Shown in pieces: positions 23,872-33,397 of a stretch of 64,000 nucleotides of DNA (its first letter is position 1; each line of letters opens with the position of its first letter). Below the pieces are notes generated by a model. The model saw nothing but the letters and a program-made list of their open reading frames with translations. It searched no databases and was not told the origin of the DNA. The position numbers and the translations under genes were made by a program. This DNA is from Aquatica leii (lineage: Eukaryota; Arthropoda; Insecta; Coleoptera; Lampyridae): positions 55,505,505-55,569,504 of the forward strand of contig CM069436.1 of NCBI GenBank assembly GCA_035610365.1, given 5' to 3'.

Positions 23872-26800
23872 ATGTCTGAGTTAAGATCGCTTATAGTACA
23901 AAGAGGGCAGGTAAAGGGTCAGCTTACCCGATTTAAAACATTCCTAGAATCTTTCAAACTTTCTAATAATATATCAGAATTAAAGAAACGGTTAGGGAAA
24001 ATTGAGTTAACATGGGATACATTTGAAAACATACAAAATCAAATAGAACTTATTGATGACAACGAAAACGAAATTACCGAAAGAGAAAATTTTGAATCAG
24101 ACTATTTTAATGTAGTATCCGAAGCGCAAACCATTATTGATAACGAACAAACGAATTTAAGTATTCCAGGAAATTCAAACAATACAAACGGCCTTGGTTG
24201 TGGATTGTTCTTTAGCCCAAACAACATAAAATTACCTGTTTTAGAATTACCCATCTTTAAGGGGGGCTACAGTGAATACATGGAATTTCATGACGCATTT
24301 AAATCTTTAATCAATGACAACAGTAATTTAAGCAATTTTCAAAAACTTCGATATTTAAAATCTTCTTTGCGTGGGGATGCATTAAAGGTTATTGAATCAT
24401 TAAAAGATACCGACAATAATTATGAAACAGCTTGGCAATTGTTAAGGGAACGGTACGATAATAAACGGGTCATTATTAATACTCATTTAAAATCATTATG
24501 CGAATTACCGCAAATCACAAGAGAAAGTGGAGTTGCTCTAAGATATTTATTGGATGAATCGCTAACTAATATACGCTCGTTAGAAAATTTAGGTGAACAA
24601 ATTCAATATTGGGACTCTATTCTAATTTATTTAATTTGTTCAAAACTAGACCAAAACACAAAAAGGGAATGGGAACTTTCAGTAAAGCAAAATCATCTTC
24701 CAAAACTAGAAGAATTAACAACATTTATTAATTCGCGATGCCATTTGTTAGGATCAATAAAAAACGATGCACGCGTACTAAATCAATCAAATTATATAAA
24801 CAAATCGTTTAATAAAACGAAGGAAAATCATTATTTCAAAAAAGGTCAAAACATGTACAGTCATTTATCAACGAATAGAATCAGATGTCTTTATTGTAAA
24901 GATAATCATCAAATTTATTACTGTAAGGCATTTCTGGAACTTAGCATACAAAATAGGTTAAGCGAAATAACAAAATTGCATTTGTGTACTAATTGTTTGC
25001 GTCCGAATCATTTTAAACAGGAATGTTGGGGTACCACGACGTGTAGAATTTGCAATAAAAAACATAATACCTTACTACATCTCGACAATTCGGTAACCAA
25101 CAGAGGCTTAACATCGGTTTTAGAAAACATAAACAACGAAACAGTTAATACTAATAATGTTCCACAACAATCAAATGTAATTCAAGCATCTAGTAATACT
25201 GACACTCTTCAATACCCGGGTACAAGTAATCATTGCAGTCAATTACAGAATTCTATAGTCATTTTAGCTACGGCACAAGTCTATGTGTACAACAATAAAA
25301 ACGAATTAATAAAATGTAGATGCCTTCTCGATGGAGGATCACAGAGCAACTTTATCACAACCGAACTTACAAACAAAATCAATCTAAAGGTAAATGAAAT
25401 AAATATGCCAGTAATGGGCATAGCTAAAAATTCAACGTGTATCAAATATAACGTAGTAGCTAAAATAAAATCGATCATAAATAGTTGGAGCAAAACCTTG
25501 TCATTTTTAGTGTTAGATAATATAACAGGAAATATTCCGTTACAATCATTTTCGCCGAGTCAAATAAATTATTCAAAAAATAAAGTTAATCTTGCGGATC
25601 CCGAATTTTACAAATCACAAAAAATAGACATGCTATTAGGTGCTTCCGTTTTCTTTGAACTTTTATGCATAGGTCAAATCAGTTGCGGTGATAATCAGCC
25701 GTTATTACAAAATACAAGGCTAGGATGGCTCGTCACTGGTAATTTACAAATTTTGTACCCTGCAAATCAAACGTGCATGTTAGCAATTAACGAAAGTGAC
25801 AACGAAACAAAAAAATTACGACAACAGTTAGATAAATTCTGGAGTATTGAGGAAATACCAACACGATTTAACATATCATATAGTAATTGCGAATCATATT
25901 GCGAAGAACATTTCTTAAAAACCCATCAACGAGACGATACAGGTCGTTTTATTGTAGCGCTACCGTTAAAGTATTCATACTCAAACATTGGCGACACGTA
26001 TAAGATCGCAGAAAAACGTTTTTTCAATTTAGAAACCAAAATGCAACGCGATCCAAACTTATTCGAATCATATTCTAAATTCATGCAAGAATACGAGTCA
26101 CTGGGTCACATGTCAAAATTAAATTTCGATCAGATAAATACAGAAAATATCGTTTGTTATTTGCCCCATCATGGCGTAATTAAGCAAAGCAGTGTAAATA
26201 CAAAACTCAGAGTCGTATTCGACGCTTCCGCTAAAAGCTCAACTAACTTGTCGCTCAATGATGTTTCATATGTAGGTCCAACTTTGCAAGACGATTTATT
26301 TTCAATTTTATTAAGATTTCGAAAATATCGCTATGTGTTAAAGGCAGACATTAGTAAAATGTATCGACAAATTAATGTAATACCAAAACATCGCGATTTA
26401 CAACGTATTTTGTGGCGTGACAATCCAAATTCTAAATTAAATCATTACGTGCTGAATACAGTAACCTACGGTACTGCCCCGGCGTCATTTTTGGCAATTC
26501 GATCACTACAGCAAGCGGCGATTGAGAAACATGAACAATTTCCGGATGCTACTCAAACAATTCTTACAGACTTTTATGTAGACGACCTAATTACAGGCGA
26601 CGAATCTATAGACAACTTAAAAATACTAAAGGATCAGATTTCTAACATTTTGAAGTCATCAGGATTCACTTTAACACAATTCATGTCAAACGAAAATAGG
26701 ATATTAAGCAAGGATGACATAAGACAATCATATGACTACTATATTTCCGAAAACAATGTGGTAAAAACGTTAGGAATGCTGTGGAGTCCAGCAGTTGATG

Positions 26801-27114
26801 ACTTCCAGTACACAATAAACAAAGACGAAATTAATACAAAAAGAATAAACAAACGAACTATATTATCGCTTATAAGCAAAATATTTGATCCCCTAGGGTT
26901 AATAGGGCCGATAGTTGTTAGAGCAAAAATCATTCTACAACAAATTTGGAAGCTAGGGTTAAATTGGGACGAGTCTATACCGCAAGATCGCCATACAGAA
27001 ATTTTATTATTTTTTCAAGGTTTGAACGACATAATGCACATAAAAATACCGCGTCACGTGTCAATTACAAATTATGTTCATTCAAAATTACTAGGTTTTA
27101 CGGACGCTTCCTAA
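23872..27114 (+). CDS. gag-pol: BEL/Pao Gag-protease-reverse transcriptase, ends at premature stop
   Basis: The first ATG in frame is at 23872 (context gccATGt). The open frame extends 12 bases further upstream to a TTG, which is unlikely as a start. Domains in order: a coiled Gag N-terminus; a DUF1759-type capsid region, residues about 120-300 (FKGGYSEYMEFHDAF, YLKSSLRGDALKVIESL); Cys/His knuckles at about 340-410 (RCLYCKDNH, CTNCLRPNHFKQECW, CRICNKKHN); an aspartic protease with LLDGGSQSNF near 487; reverse transcriptase at about 777-960 (KLRVVFDASA, VLKADISKMYRQI, TYGTAPASF, catalytic YVDD near 902); then the start of RNase H (LGFTDAS). A TAA at 27112-27114 stops translation at residue 1081. 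The frame then continues without shift to 29133. The stop is a single nonsense change. Confidence 0.95.
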   Translation: MSELRSLIVQRGQVKGQLTRFKTFLESFKLSNNISELKKRLGKIELTWDTFENIQNQIELIDDNENEITERENFESDYFNVVSEAQTIIDNEQTNLSIPGNSNNTNGLGCGLFFSPNNIKLPVLELPIFKGGYSEYMEFHDAFKSLINDNSNLSNFQKLRYLKSSLRGDALKVIESLKDTDNNYETAWQLLRERYDNKRVIINTHLKSLCELPQITRESGVALRYLLDESLTNIRSLENLGEQIQYWDSILIYLICSKLDQNTKREWELSVKQNHLPKLEELTTFINSRCHLLGSIKNDARVLNQSNYINKSFNKTKENHYFKKGQNMYSHLSTNRIRCLYCKDNHQIYYCKAFLELSIQNRLSEITKLHLCTNCLRPNHFKQECWGTTTCRICNKKHNTLLHLDNSVTNRGLTSVLENINNETVNTNNVPQQSNVIQASSNTDTLQYPGTSNHCSQLQNSIVILATAQVYVYNNKNELIKCRCLLDGGSQSNFITTELTNKINLKVNEINMPVMGIAKNSTCIKYNVVAKIKSIINSWSKTLSFLVLDNITGNIPLQSFSPSQINYSKNKVNLADPEFYKSQKIDMLLGASVFFELLCIGQISCGDNQPLLQNTRLGWLVTGNLQILYPANQTCMLAINESDNETKKLRQQLDKFWSIEEIPTRFNISYSNCESYCEEHFLKTHQRDDTGRFIVALPLKYSYSNIGDTYKIAEKRFFNLETKMQRDPNLFESYSKFMQEYESLGHMSKLNFDQINTENIVCYLPHHGVIKQSSVNTKLRVVFDASAKSSTNLSLNDVSYVGPTLQDDLFSILLRFRKYRYVLKADISKMYRQINVIPKHRDLQRILWRDNPNSKLNHYVLNTVTYGTAPASFLAIRSLQQAAIEKHEQFPDATQTILTDFYVDDLITGDESIDNLKILKDQISNILKSSGFTLTQFMSNENRILSKDDIRQSYDYYISENNVVKTLGMLWSPAVDDFQYTINKDEINTKRINKRTILSLISKIFDPLGLIGPIVVRAKIILQQIWKLGLNWDESIPQDRHTEILLFFQGLNDIMHIKIPRHVSITNYVHSKLLGFTDAS

Positions 27115-29133
27115 GGCGCGTACGGTGTCTGTTTATACTTACGAACCACGGATGTATACAATAATCATAAAGTTCAGTTACTATGTGCCAAATCAAGAGT
27201 AGCCCCAATAAAGGTAATCTCGTTGCCACGTTTAGAGTTATGTGGGGCAGTATTGTTATCACGATTAGTAAAAAAAACGCTATTATCTTTAAAGATGCAA
27301 ATCGATCAAACAATTTTGTGGACAGACTCGCAAATAGTTCTATCCTGGTTAAGGCGCGAACCGAGTTCTTGGAAAACATTCGTTGCGAATAGGGTTTCCG
27401 AAATACAGCAATCAACCATAATTGCAAATTGGCGACATGTTAATTCGAAAGACAATCCTGCAGATATCATATCACGGGGCTGCACTCCTAAACAATTAAA
27501 GGAAACAAATCTATGGTGGAACGGTCCTTGTTGGTTACAAAACGACGAGGAACAGTGGCCAAAAGGTGAATGTTATAACATAGAAAACATGCCAGAAAAA
27601 AGGGTTTTACCTACAATTACAAACATAGTAGTTAATGATTTTGACTTGTTAACAAAATATTCTACTTTAACACGATTACAAAGGGTAACGGCTTATTGCC
27701 TACGATTTATTAAAAACTCGAGATTATCAAACGCAAATCGATCAAGTGGGTATTTAGACGTTAGTGAAATCGAAAATGCAACTACTACTTTAGTCAAATT
27801 ACTGCAAAGGCAATCATTTAGTGATGACCTCAAGCATTTAAAAAACCATGGAAGAGTAGCCAATACAAGCAAAATAATTTCTTTAAATCCATTTCTGGAT
27901 AACAAGGGTATAATCAGAGTCGGCGGTAGGTTAGGTAATTCAAACTTGAATTTTGACAAAAGGTTTCAAATATTGCTTCCTACGAAGGGAAATTTTACAA
28001 ATTTGATAATTTTGGCAGAACATAAGCGCTCGTTACACGGGGGTACGCAAACAGTATTATCTTTTGTTCGTGAGAAATATTGGGTACTAAGCGCTAAAAA
28101 TACAATTAAATCGTTAATACGTAGGTGCGTAACTTGTTTTAAGACAAAACCCAAGGGTATAACACCTCTTATGGGCCAATTGCCATTAGAACGCGTCACT
28201 CCATCACGCCCATTCTTAACATGTGGTGTTGATTTTGGTGGTCCATTTTTTATCAAAGACCGAACACTGAGAAATAGTAAGTTAGTCAAGGTTTACATAT
28301 GTTTATTTGTGTGTTTTAGTACAAAGGCTATTCATATAGAGCTCGCAGGTGATCTCACGGCTGAAGCGTTTTTAAATTCTTTAAAAAGATTTGTTTCAAG
28401 ACGCGGTTTATTTAAAAACATATTCAGTGATAATGGTTTGAACTTCGTCGTTGCTAATAATTATTTAAAAAATCAGAAAAGAATCATCCTAGAACTTACA
28501 AATGATATTTGTGTTAAAAATTATTTATTAGAGAATCAGATAAGGTGGCACTTTATCCCACCCAGAGCTCCTCATTTTGGCGGGTTGTGGGAAGTTTCAA
28601 TAAAATCGGTAAAGGGTCATTTAACTAGAGTCGTTAGCAATGCACATCTTACCTACGAGCAATTTTATACTGTGTTAACACAAGTTGAGGCCGTTTTGAA
28701 TTCTCGTCCCATCTCTCCAATGTCAAATGATCCGAACGATAGTGAACCACTCACTCCTGGACATTTTCTTGTTGGCTCAAGTCTAAATACAGTTGTCGAA
28801 ACACAAGTGGAAGGTAGTTTATCATCCAGACTGTCTAAGTATCGGCAAATGCAAAAAATAATTCAACATTTTTGGAAACGTTGGAGTTCAGAGTATTTAC
28901 ATAATCTGCAGCAGCGTACCAAATGGATGATACAAGATCCGCAAGTCATAAAGCCTGGGCTCATGGTGTTGTTAAAGGATGATAACACTCACCCAACGCA
29001 GTGGAAGTGTGGTCGCATTTTAGACGTCCATCCCGGAAAAGACAAAATAGTTCGGGTAGTTACAGTGAAAACGCGAGATAACATTCTCAAACGTGCCGTG
29101 TCTAAAATCTGTGTTTTACCAATAGACAGTTAA
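27115..29133 (+). pseudogene. BEL/Pao RNase H-integrase portion, downstream of the stop
   Basis: Same frame as the upstream Gag-Pol, separated only by the TAA at 27112. RNase H continues (GAYGVCLYLR, then LPRLELCGAVLLSRL, LWTDSQIVLSWL). Integrase follows with a His/Cys zinc domain (EHKRSLHGGTQ, RRCVTCFK). The DDE core has Asp in GVDFGGPF, Asp in FSDNGLNF and Glu in HFGGLWEVS. A DUF5641-type C-terminal domain ends the protein (FWKRWSSEYLHNLQQRTKW, GLMVLLKDDN, GRILDVHPGKD). Integrase inserts the cDNA into host DNA. All catalytic residues are visible, so the stop is the only defect I can find in this element. Confidence 0.93.
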
Positions 29134-29204
29134 TTAGAATTAGAATTAAGTATAACTTTATTGTTAATTTTTGAAGCCCTAAACTCTTCAAGGCGGGCGG
29201 TATA

Positions 29205-29474
29205 TGTTTAGAGTTAAGATTGATGTGCGCGCAAAGTTACTGGTAGGAGGGAGTGCTATGTGGGGGTAGTTTTAAGTTGAAGTTTTTATATAGCAGAGTA
29301 ACGACAGTTACAGTAGCATTTTAGTAGTGTTGGCATATTGTATGTAAACAATCAAGTAGTTTAAATAAATACATAAAACAAACAAGTGCATTTCATCATA
29401 TGTTCAAACTACGGATCACAAATAATATCAGAGAACATTAAGCAACGCTGCATAACATCTTCAGTGACACAACA
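29205..29474 (+). repeat. 3' LTR of BEL/Pao element
   Basis: 270 bases, matching the 5' LTR except for one visible substitution at 29413. Preceded by the purine-rich 'aaggcgggcgg' and followed by the target duplicate ctctg. Confidence 0.96.
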
Positions 29475-29479
29475 CTCTG

Positions 29480-30749
29480 TGTGCTAATCATAAACTAATT
29501 AAAAAGGCGCCAAAACGGTAGGAGAACTTAACTACAGATCCCGCTTCAATCTGTCGAAAAAAAGAGAATACAGGTAGTAACAACGAATATATTTATTACA
29601 ATAAAGAAACAAAGAGGTTAGAAACGAGAAGCAATGTAAAATTACGAAGATGTTATCAATTAACAGTTCGTCAATAAATATCACAGACAATAATGTTGAT
29701 GCAAGCAACACTTCGTACGTATAAACAAATTCGTTGGCTTAACTTGACATTCAAAAAAACGAATTCAGGTTGGTGAATACAACACAGATGTCTAATGTCT
29801 CGCGCTTAAGCGAAACAGAGGGGCACCGTTTAATATATTACATTAAAAAAATGTATACTTAATTATGATAACAAACGTAATATGTATGTAAAGTCGTGCG
29901 TGCAAACGACTGACAACGTAGATAAAAGAAATTTTATATAGGAAACAAAATATTCACAATTTTTGTGTTTTGAAGTATGCTATTACTTAATGGCACATCC
30001 CACACAAATTCCCTAAAATTGCTGAAAAGTAAATTATTACAATGTGTTAAGAAAACCAAGTGCGCCAAATTTCTATATGTTAGTATAGATATTTCGGTAA
30101 GTGTGCATTCCAATTTGTTTGTAATCGTAGCAATAGTTTTGATATTCTTATTCAAAGTAGATCTGTAGAATCCGAAACAATTCTCAACTCAATACTCCAT
30201 TAATTACATATTATACAAGAGAATAGGGTCCAGTATCTCAAAGATTAAAGAACACGTATAGGTGACCAAAGTTGCTAGAGATAAAATAGAAAAATCAAAT
30301 TGCGCTCTAAAATGAAAATGCATGCTTACTTTGATGAATTTCTCACAACATCTACATCTCAGGCCATCATTTAGTATTCAAAATCAGCGTGGATGGTTTA
30401 GTGTATTTAAAAAATGTGAATACTCACGGGATTTACACTATCACATACGTTGGACTTTTTTTTGCACAAAATGAAAGAGGCCGTTTTAATATGTAACCAC
30501 ATATACATATCTTACTGACACGTTCCGGGACAAAAATTCATATAGTATGAAAATCACACCAAAATATTTTAACATAACAGTATTACTTTGAGTATTGCTT
30601 GTGTATTGCGATACGAAATTAATGAAAAATATTTCTAACAAAATCATTTAGAGGTAAAAACTTTAATGACTTGCTGCAACCAAAGAACAACAGGCAATGA
30701 AGATAGTTGCCAAGCGATCAAGCAGCAACATACGTTTAGTGCATCTAAT
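29480..30749. other. Gene-free stretch with a dispersed repeat
   Basis: No coding DNA recognised. Blocks at about 29985-30030 and 30245-30360 align in the same order and spacing with 38982-39030 and 39300-39420 (shared 'ttaatggca', 'aaaattgct', 'gtgcgcca', 'aattgcgct', 'gaatttttcac/gaatttctcac'). This suggests two diverged copies of an unknown element of about 0.5 kb or more. Confidence 0.5.
29985..30360 (+). repeat. Diverged dispersed repeat, copy A
   Basis: Co-linear with 38982-39420 over several short conserved blocks, with indels between them. Boundaries uncertain; no coding content. It could be LTR or non-autonomous transposon DNA. Confidence 0.45.
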
Positions 30750-30850
30750 GGCTCTTTTGAAGGCGACCGATTGAACGTGACCGTTTGAACGAAAGGACTT
30801 TTGAACTCGAGATGTTTGGATGTAGAGACGTTTGAACGCAAGAACGATTG
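30750..30850 (-). repeat. Left array of the foldback-like element
   Basis: About six units such as gaccgattgaacg, tgaccgtttgaacg, gatgtttggatg and gacgtttgaacg, each ending in a 'ttgaacg'-like core. Confidence 0.75.
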
Positions 30851-32439
30851 AGTGTGAAGGGCATTTTTATTTTTTATACAAAGTCAGAAAAATAGGTGTT
30901 GAGAATGCGAGAAGCAGCTTTATTTCCTGTTTTTGTCAATAATTTCAATTTGACGTATTAAATAAATGCCAACGTTTGTATTTAAAATAAGCAATGAAGA
31001 AAGTCAACTTCAAGTGAAAAAACAGAAATACTTCGATCGATTATAAGTTTTCTTAATAAGCAGCTAACGACTACAAGTTTTAATAGAAGAAGGTGATATT
31101 ACAGCAGTCGGTCAAATTAAAAAATTAGCCGAAAAATATAAGATTAAAAAGTATAAATATTATGATCCCGAAATTAACAATGAAGGTAAATAAAATTATG
31201 TATTTTACTGTAATCAAGGTGTAGTTAGTAAATATAGTAATATACATTGTAAAAAAGTGATATTAAGTAGTCATAATAACTGGACATACATAAGTTACCA
31301 TTTTGACGAATTCGTTTACTTATCTTTAAAATTAATTGCATGTTAGGTAAATATCAGGCTGCTAAGTAATAAAATTACAACTTTAATTTTCGAAAACTGA
31401 TTATCTGTATCTAAATATCATTTAGTGACACTTTAACTAATTAGTCACATTTTGCTGTACATCGTTTAAGTTGCTAGATTGTTAGTTACATTTTAGTTCG
31501 TTTGTTTTGTGTATTAGTTTTAATTTATATTCATCGTATTCATCTACTAATTTGCTTACGGTTTGCGTCAGCAATAAAACAGTTTTTGTGTTAGTTTTTT
31601 ATTTCATTTAGTACTTTAATATCTATTATTAAAATTTAAAAAGGACATACCAGCATTGTATAAAACTAGGTATAGTACTAGCGCTAACATTGTAAGTATT
31701 TAAAGAGGTTGTTTGCACGAAAACAAATAAATTTAAAATTTGTTAACAGTTATTTGCCACACAAAACGTCTCAAACGCCCTCTCAATTGAAGTTTATTTT
31801 GTAAAATAGAGTTTGAAAAAAAGTAATTAAAAAAACGAATAAATACTAGAAGTAACTTAATTTACTAGAAAAAAAGAGAGGTTAAATATATTTTAGGAAA
31901 TCTTAAAATAAAGAGTGAAGGAAAACAGAAAACCCCCATTTTGCCAACTTGAAGTTCTTGGTAAAATTATAGAATTCACTTTCAAAACAATTTTGGTTAA
32001 AAAAGATAGAGTGAGTATTAACGTTTTCATTTTATTTCAATTTTGTATTCAAAACCAAAATTACATGTTTATATTTTACGTCTTTTTACACTTCTTGTTT
32101 TAAGTTTTTTTTTAAATAAACAAAAATGATGTTTTTTTCTTAACTTCAGTTTGAACAATTATTTTTATTTAATGCGTCACATTTTTGTCGACGCATTACC
32201 AATATCTTCAAACAAATTAACTTCGTTGTTTTCTTAATTTTTTTCAATTGCAATTAAAGGAGTTTCCGTTTCTGTGCATCTTTTTTTCTCTTTCTGTCTT
32301 CAGTTTATATTTTTTGTTAACGGGAACTTTTTTTTTTCTATTTTCTGTTACTTTCAATTTATGTATCGTTTTTTTATCTTTTTTATTTAATTTTTTTGAC
32401 GTTTTGCCTTTAATTCTATTCAGTTTTGTAATAGTGAAG

Positions 32440-32714
32440 GCTTCCACGGCCGGAATCTATACTAACATTAGAATGTCTTCCGGGTTTGGACCGTGACATT
32501 GTTGTTGCAACCGAAGCTGCCAAGGTTTCGCCCACTTTTGTATGGGGCTTCATCAGGGCGTGAGATAAATCGCAAAATTTCGATTGCTTGTTTGAGTTTT
32601 GCGATTTATCTCACGCCCTCATGAAGGCTCTTACGAAAGTGGGCGAAACGTTGGCAGCTTCGATTGCAACAACAATGACACGGTTCAAACTCGGAAGACA
32701 TTCTACTGTTACTA
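32440..32714. repeat. Palindromic element with hammerhead-like motifs, copy 2
   Basis: The left arm (32461-32577) and right arm (32597-32714) are near-complete reverse complements around a loop of about 20 bases. The 5' flank 'ggcttccacggccgg' is the one seen at 12.64-12.66 kb. Each arm, read outward from the loop, holds a hammerhead-like arrangement. The minus-strand version (about 32510-32560) has intact CTGATGA, a gccc/gggc stem and GAAA; the plus-strand version (32615-32655) reads CTCATGA. The structure looks like two element termini joined head to head. Confidence 0.82.
32510..32560 (-). ncRNA. Hammerhead-ribozyme-like motif
   Basis: Minus-strand order: gcc (stem I), CTGATGA, a, gccc...gggc (stem II), GAAA, cctt, ggc (stem I closing). 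The CUGANGA and GAAA boxes are exact. Stem I (gcc/ggc) and stem II (4 pairs) close. There is one extra A before stem II, and stem III would have to form between two molecules or be minimal. The cleavage-site region reads cctt here but cgtt in the other arm and in copy 1, so this copy may be inactive. Confidence 0.5.
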
Positions 32715-33308
32715 TTCAGTTTTATTTAATAGTTAGTTTTCTTTTACTTCTTTTACTAAAATTTTTAAAGTATCTTTTTTTTATTTTGTTTTTCTTTACT
32801 TTTCATTTTAAAATTTTCTCAAACGTTATTGATTTCTCAGTTTTTTTCCTTTTTTTAAACTTCTTTACTTTAATTTTAATCAATAAATTCAAATATTTTT
32901 TCTTATAATCAATTATAATCAAAGACATTTCTGCTTCTTAAATTTTGTTTTTTTAATATTTCTTTATTAAATTTTATTTATTTTTTACTTTAAATTTAAT
33001 ACGTCTAATTTTCTTCTAGTTGCAAAATCTTTAACTTGATTAAAGAAATTGCTATTTTTATATACATGCATATTGTGTAATATTATTAGTAGATATTATA
33101 TGTATGTATATTGTAAATTAAACGGTAAAATAAAAATGGGTCTTGTTTTTACCACATTAGTTTACGTTATAATATTAAATAATAGCGATTTAATTACTTT
33201 CAAAAAAAAAAAAAAAACAATGATACGAAACTATGTTATATTTTTTGAAGAATGAATGATTATATATTCAATAAAAATATTACAATTTCTGTAGTAAAGT
33301 AAACTTCA

Positions 33309-33397
33309 AGCGTCCAAATGTCTTTCATTCAGAAACCCTACGTTCAAATGTCATTGCGTTCAAATAGTCGCATCCAAACGGTCGCGTTCAAAGAACC
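33309..33397 (+). repeat. Right array of the foldback-like element
   Basis: About six units such as gcgtccaaatgtc, tacgttcaaatgtc, gcgttcaaatagtc, gcatccaaacggtc and gcgttcaaagaacc, inverted relative to the left array. Confidence 0.75.

Larger units (their letters stand above)
23460..29479 (+). mobile_element. Complete BEL/Pao LTR retrotransposon
   Basis: Two 270-base LTRs (23465-23734 and 29205-29474) begin TGTTTAG and end ACAACA. They differ at one position that I can see (A at 23673, G at 29413). A 5-base target duplication, ctctg, flanks the element at 23460-23464 and 29475-29479. Between the LTRs lie a primer-binding site, one long gag-pol frame in BEL/Pao order and a purine-rich tract (aaggcgggcgg) just before the 3' LTR. 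No envelope-like frame is present. The near-identical LTRs indicate a recent insertion. Confidence 0.96.
30750..33397. mobile_element. Foldback-like element with arrayed short repeats at both ends
   Basis: The left end (30750-30850) and right end (about 33309-33397) are arrays of a degenerate unit of 13-16 bases with consensus close to cgttcaaacggtc, present as the reverse complement on the left. The outermost bases also match in inverted order (ggctctttt..gcgacc against ggttcttt..gcgacc read inward). Inverted ends built from short tandem repeats are the hallmark of foldback elements. The interior is AT-rich and non-coding. It contains a second insertion, the palindrome at 32.44-32.71 kb, and an A15 run near 33200. 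No target duplication found. Confidence 0.55.

Noticed and set aside
25281..25493. Minus-strand open frame inside the BEL/Pao gag-pol
   Set aside because: Antisense shadow of the well-supported plus-strand coding frame.
26946..27427. Open frames on both strands around the BEL stop codon
   Set aside because: Overlap the real RNase H frame, which continues in phase on both sides of the stop.
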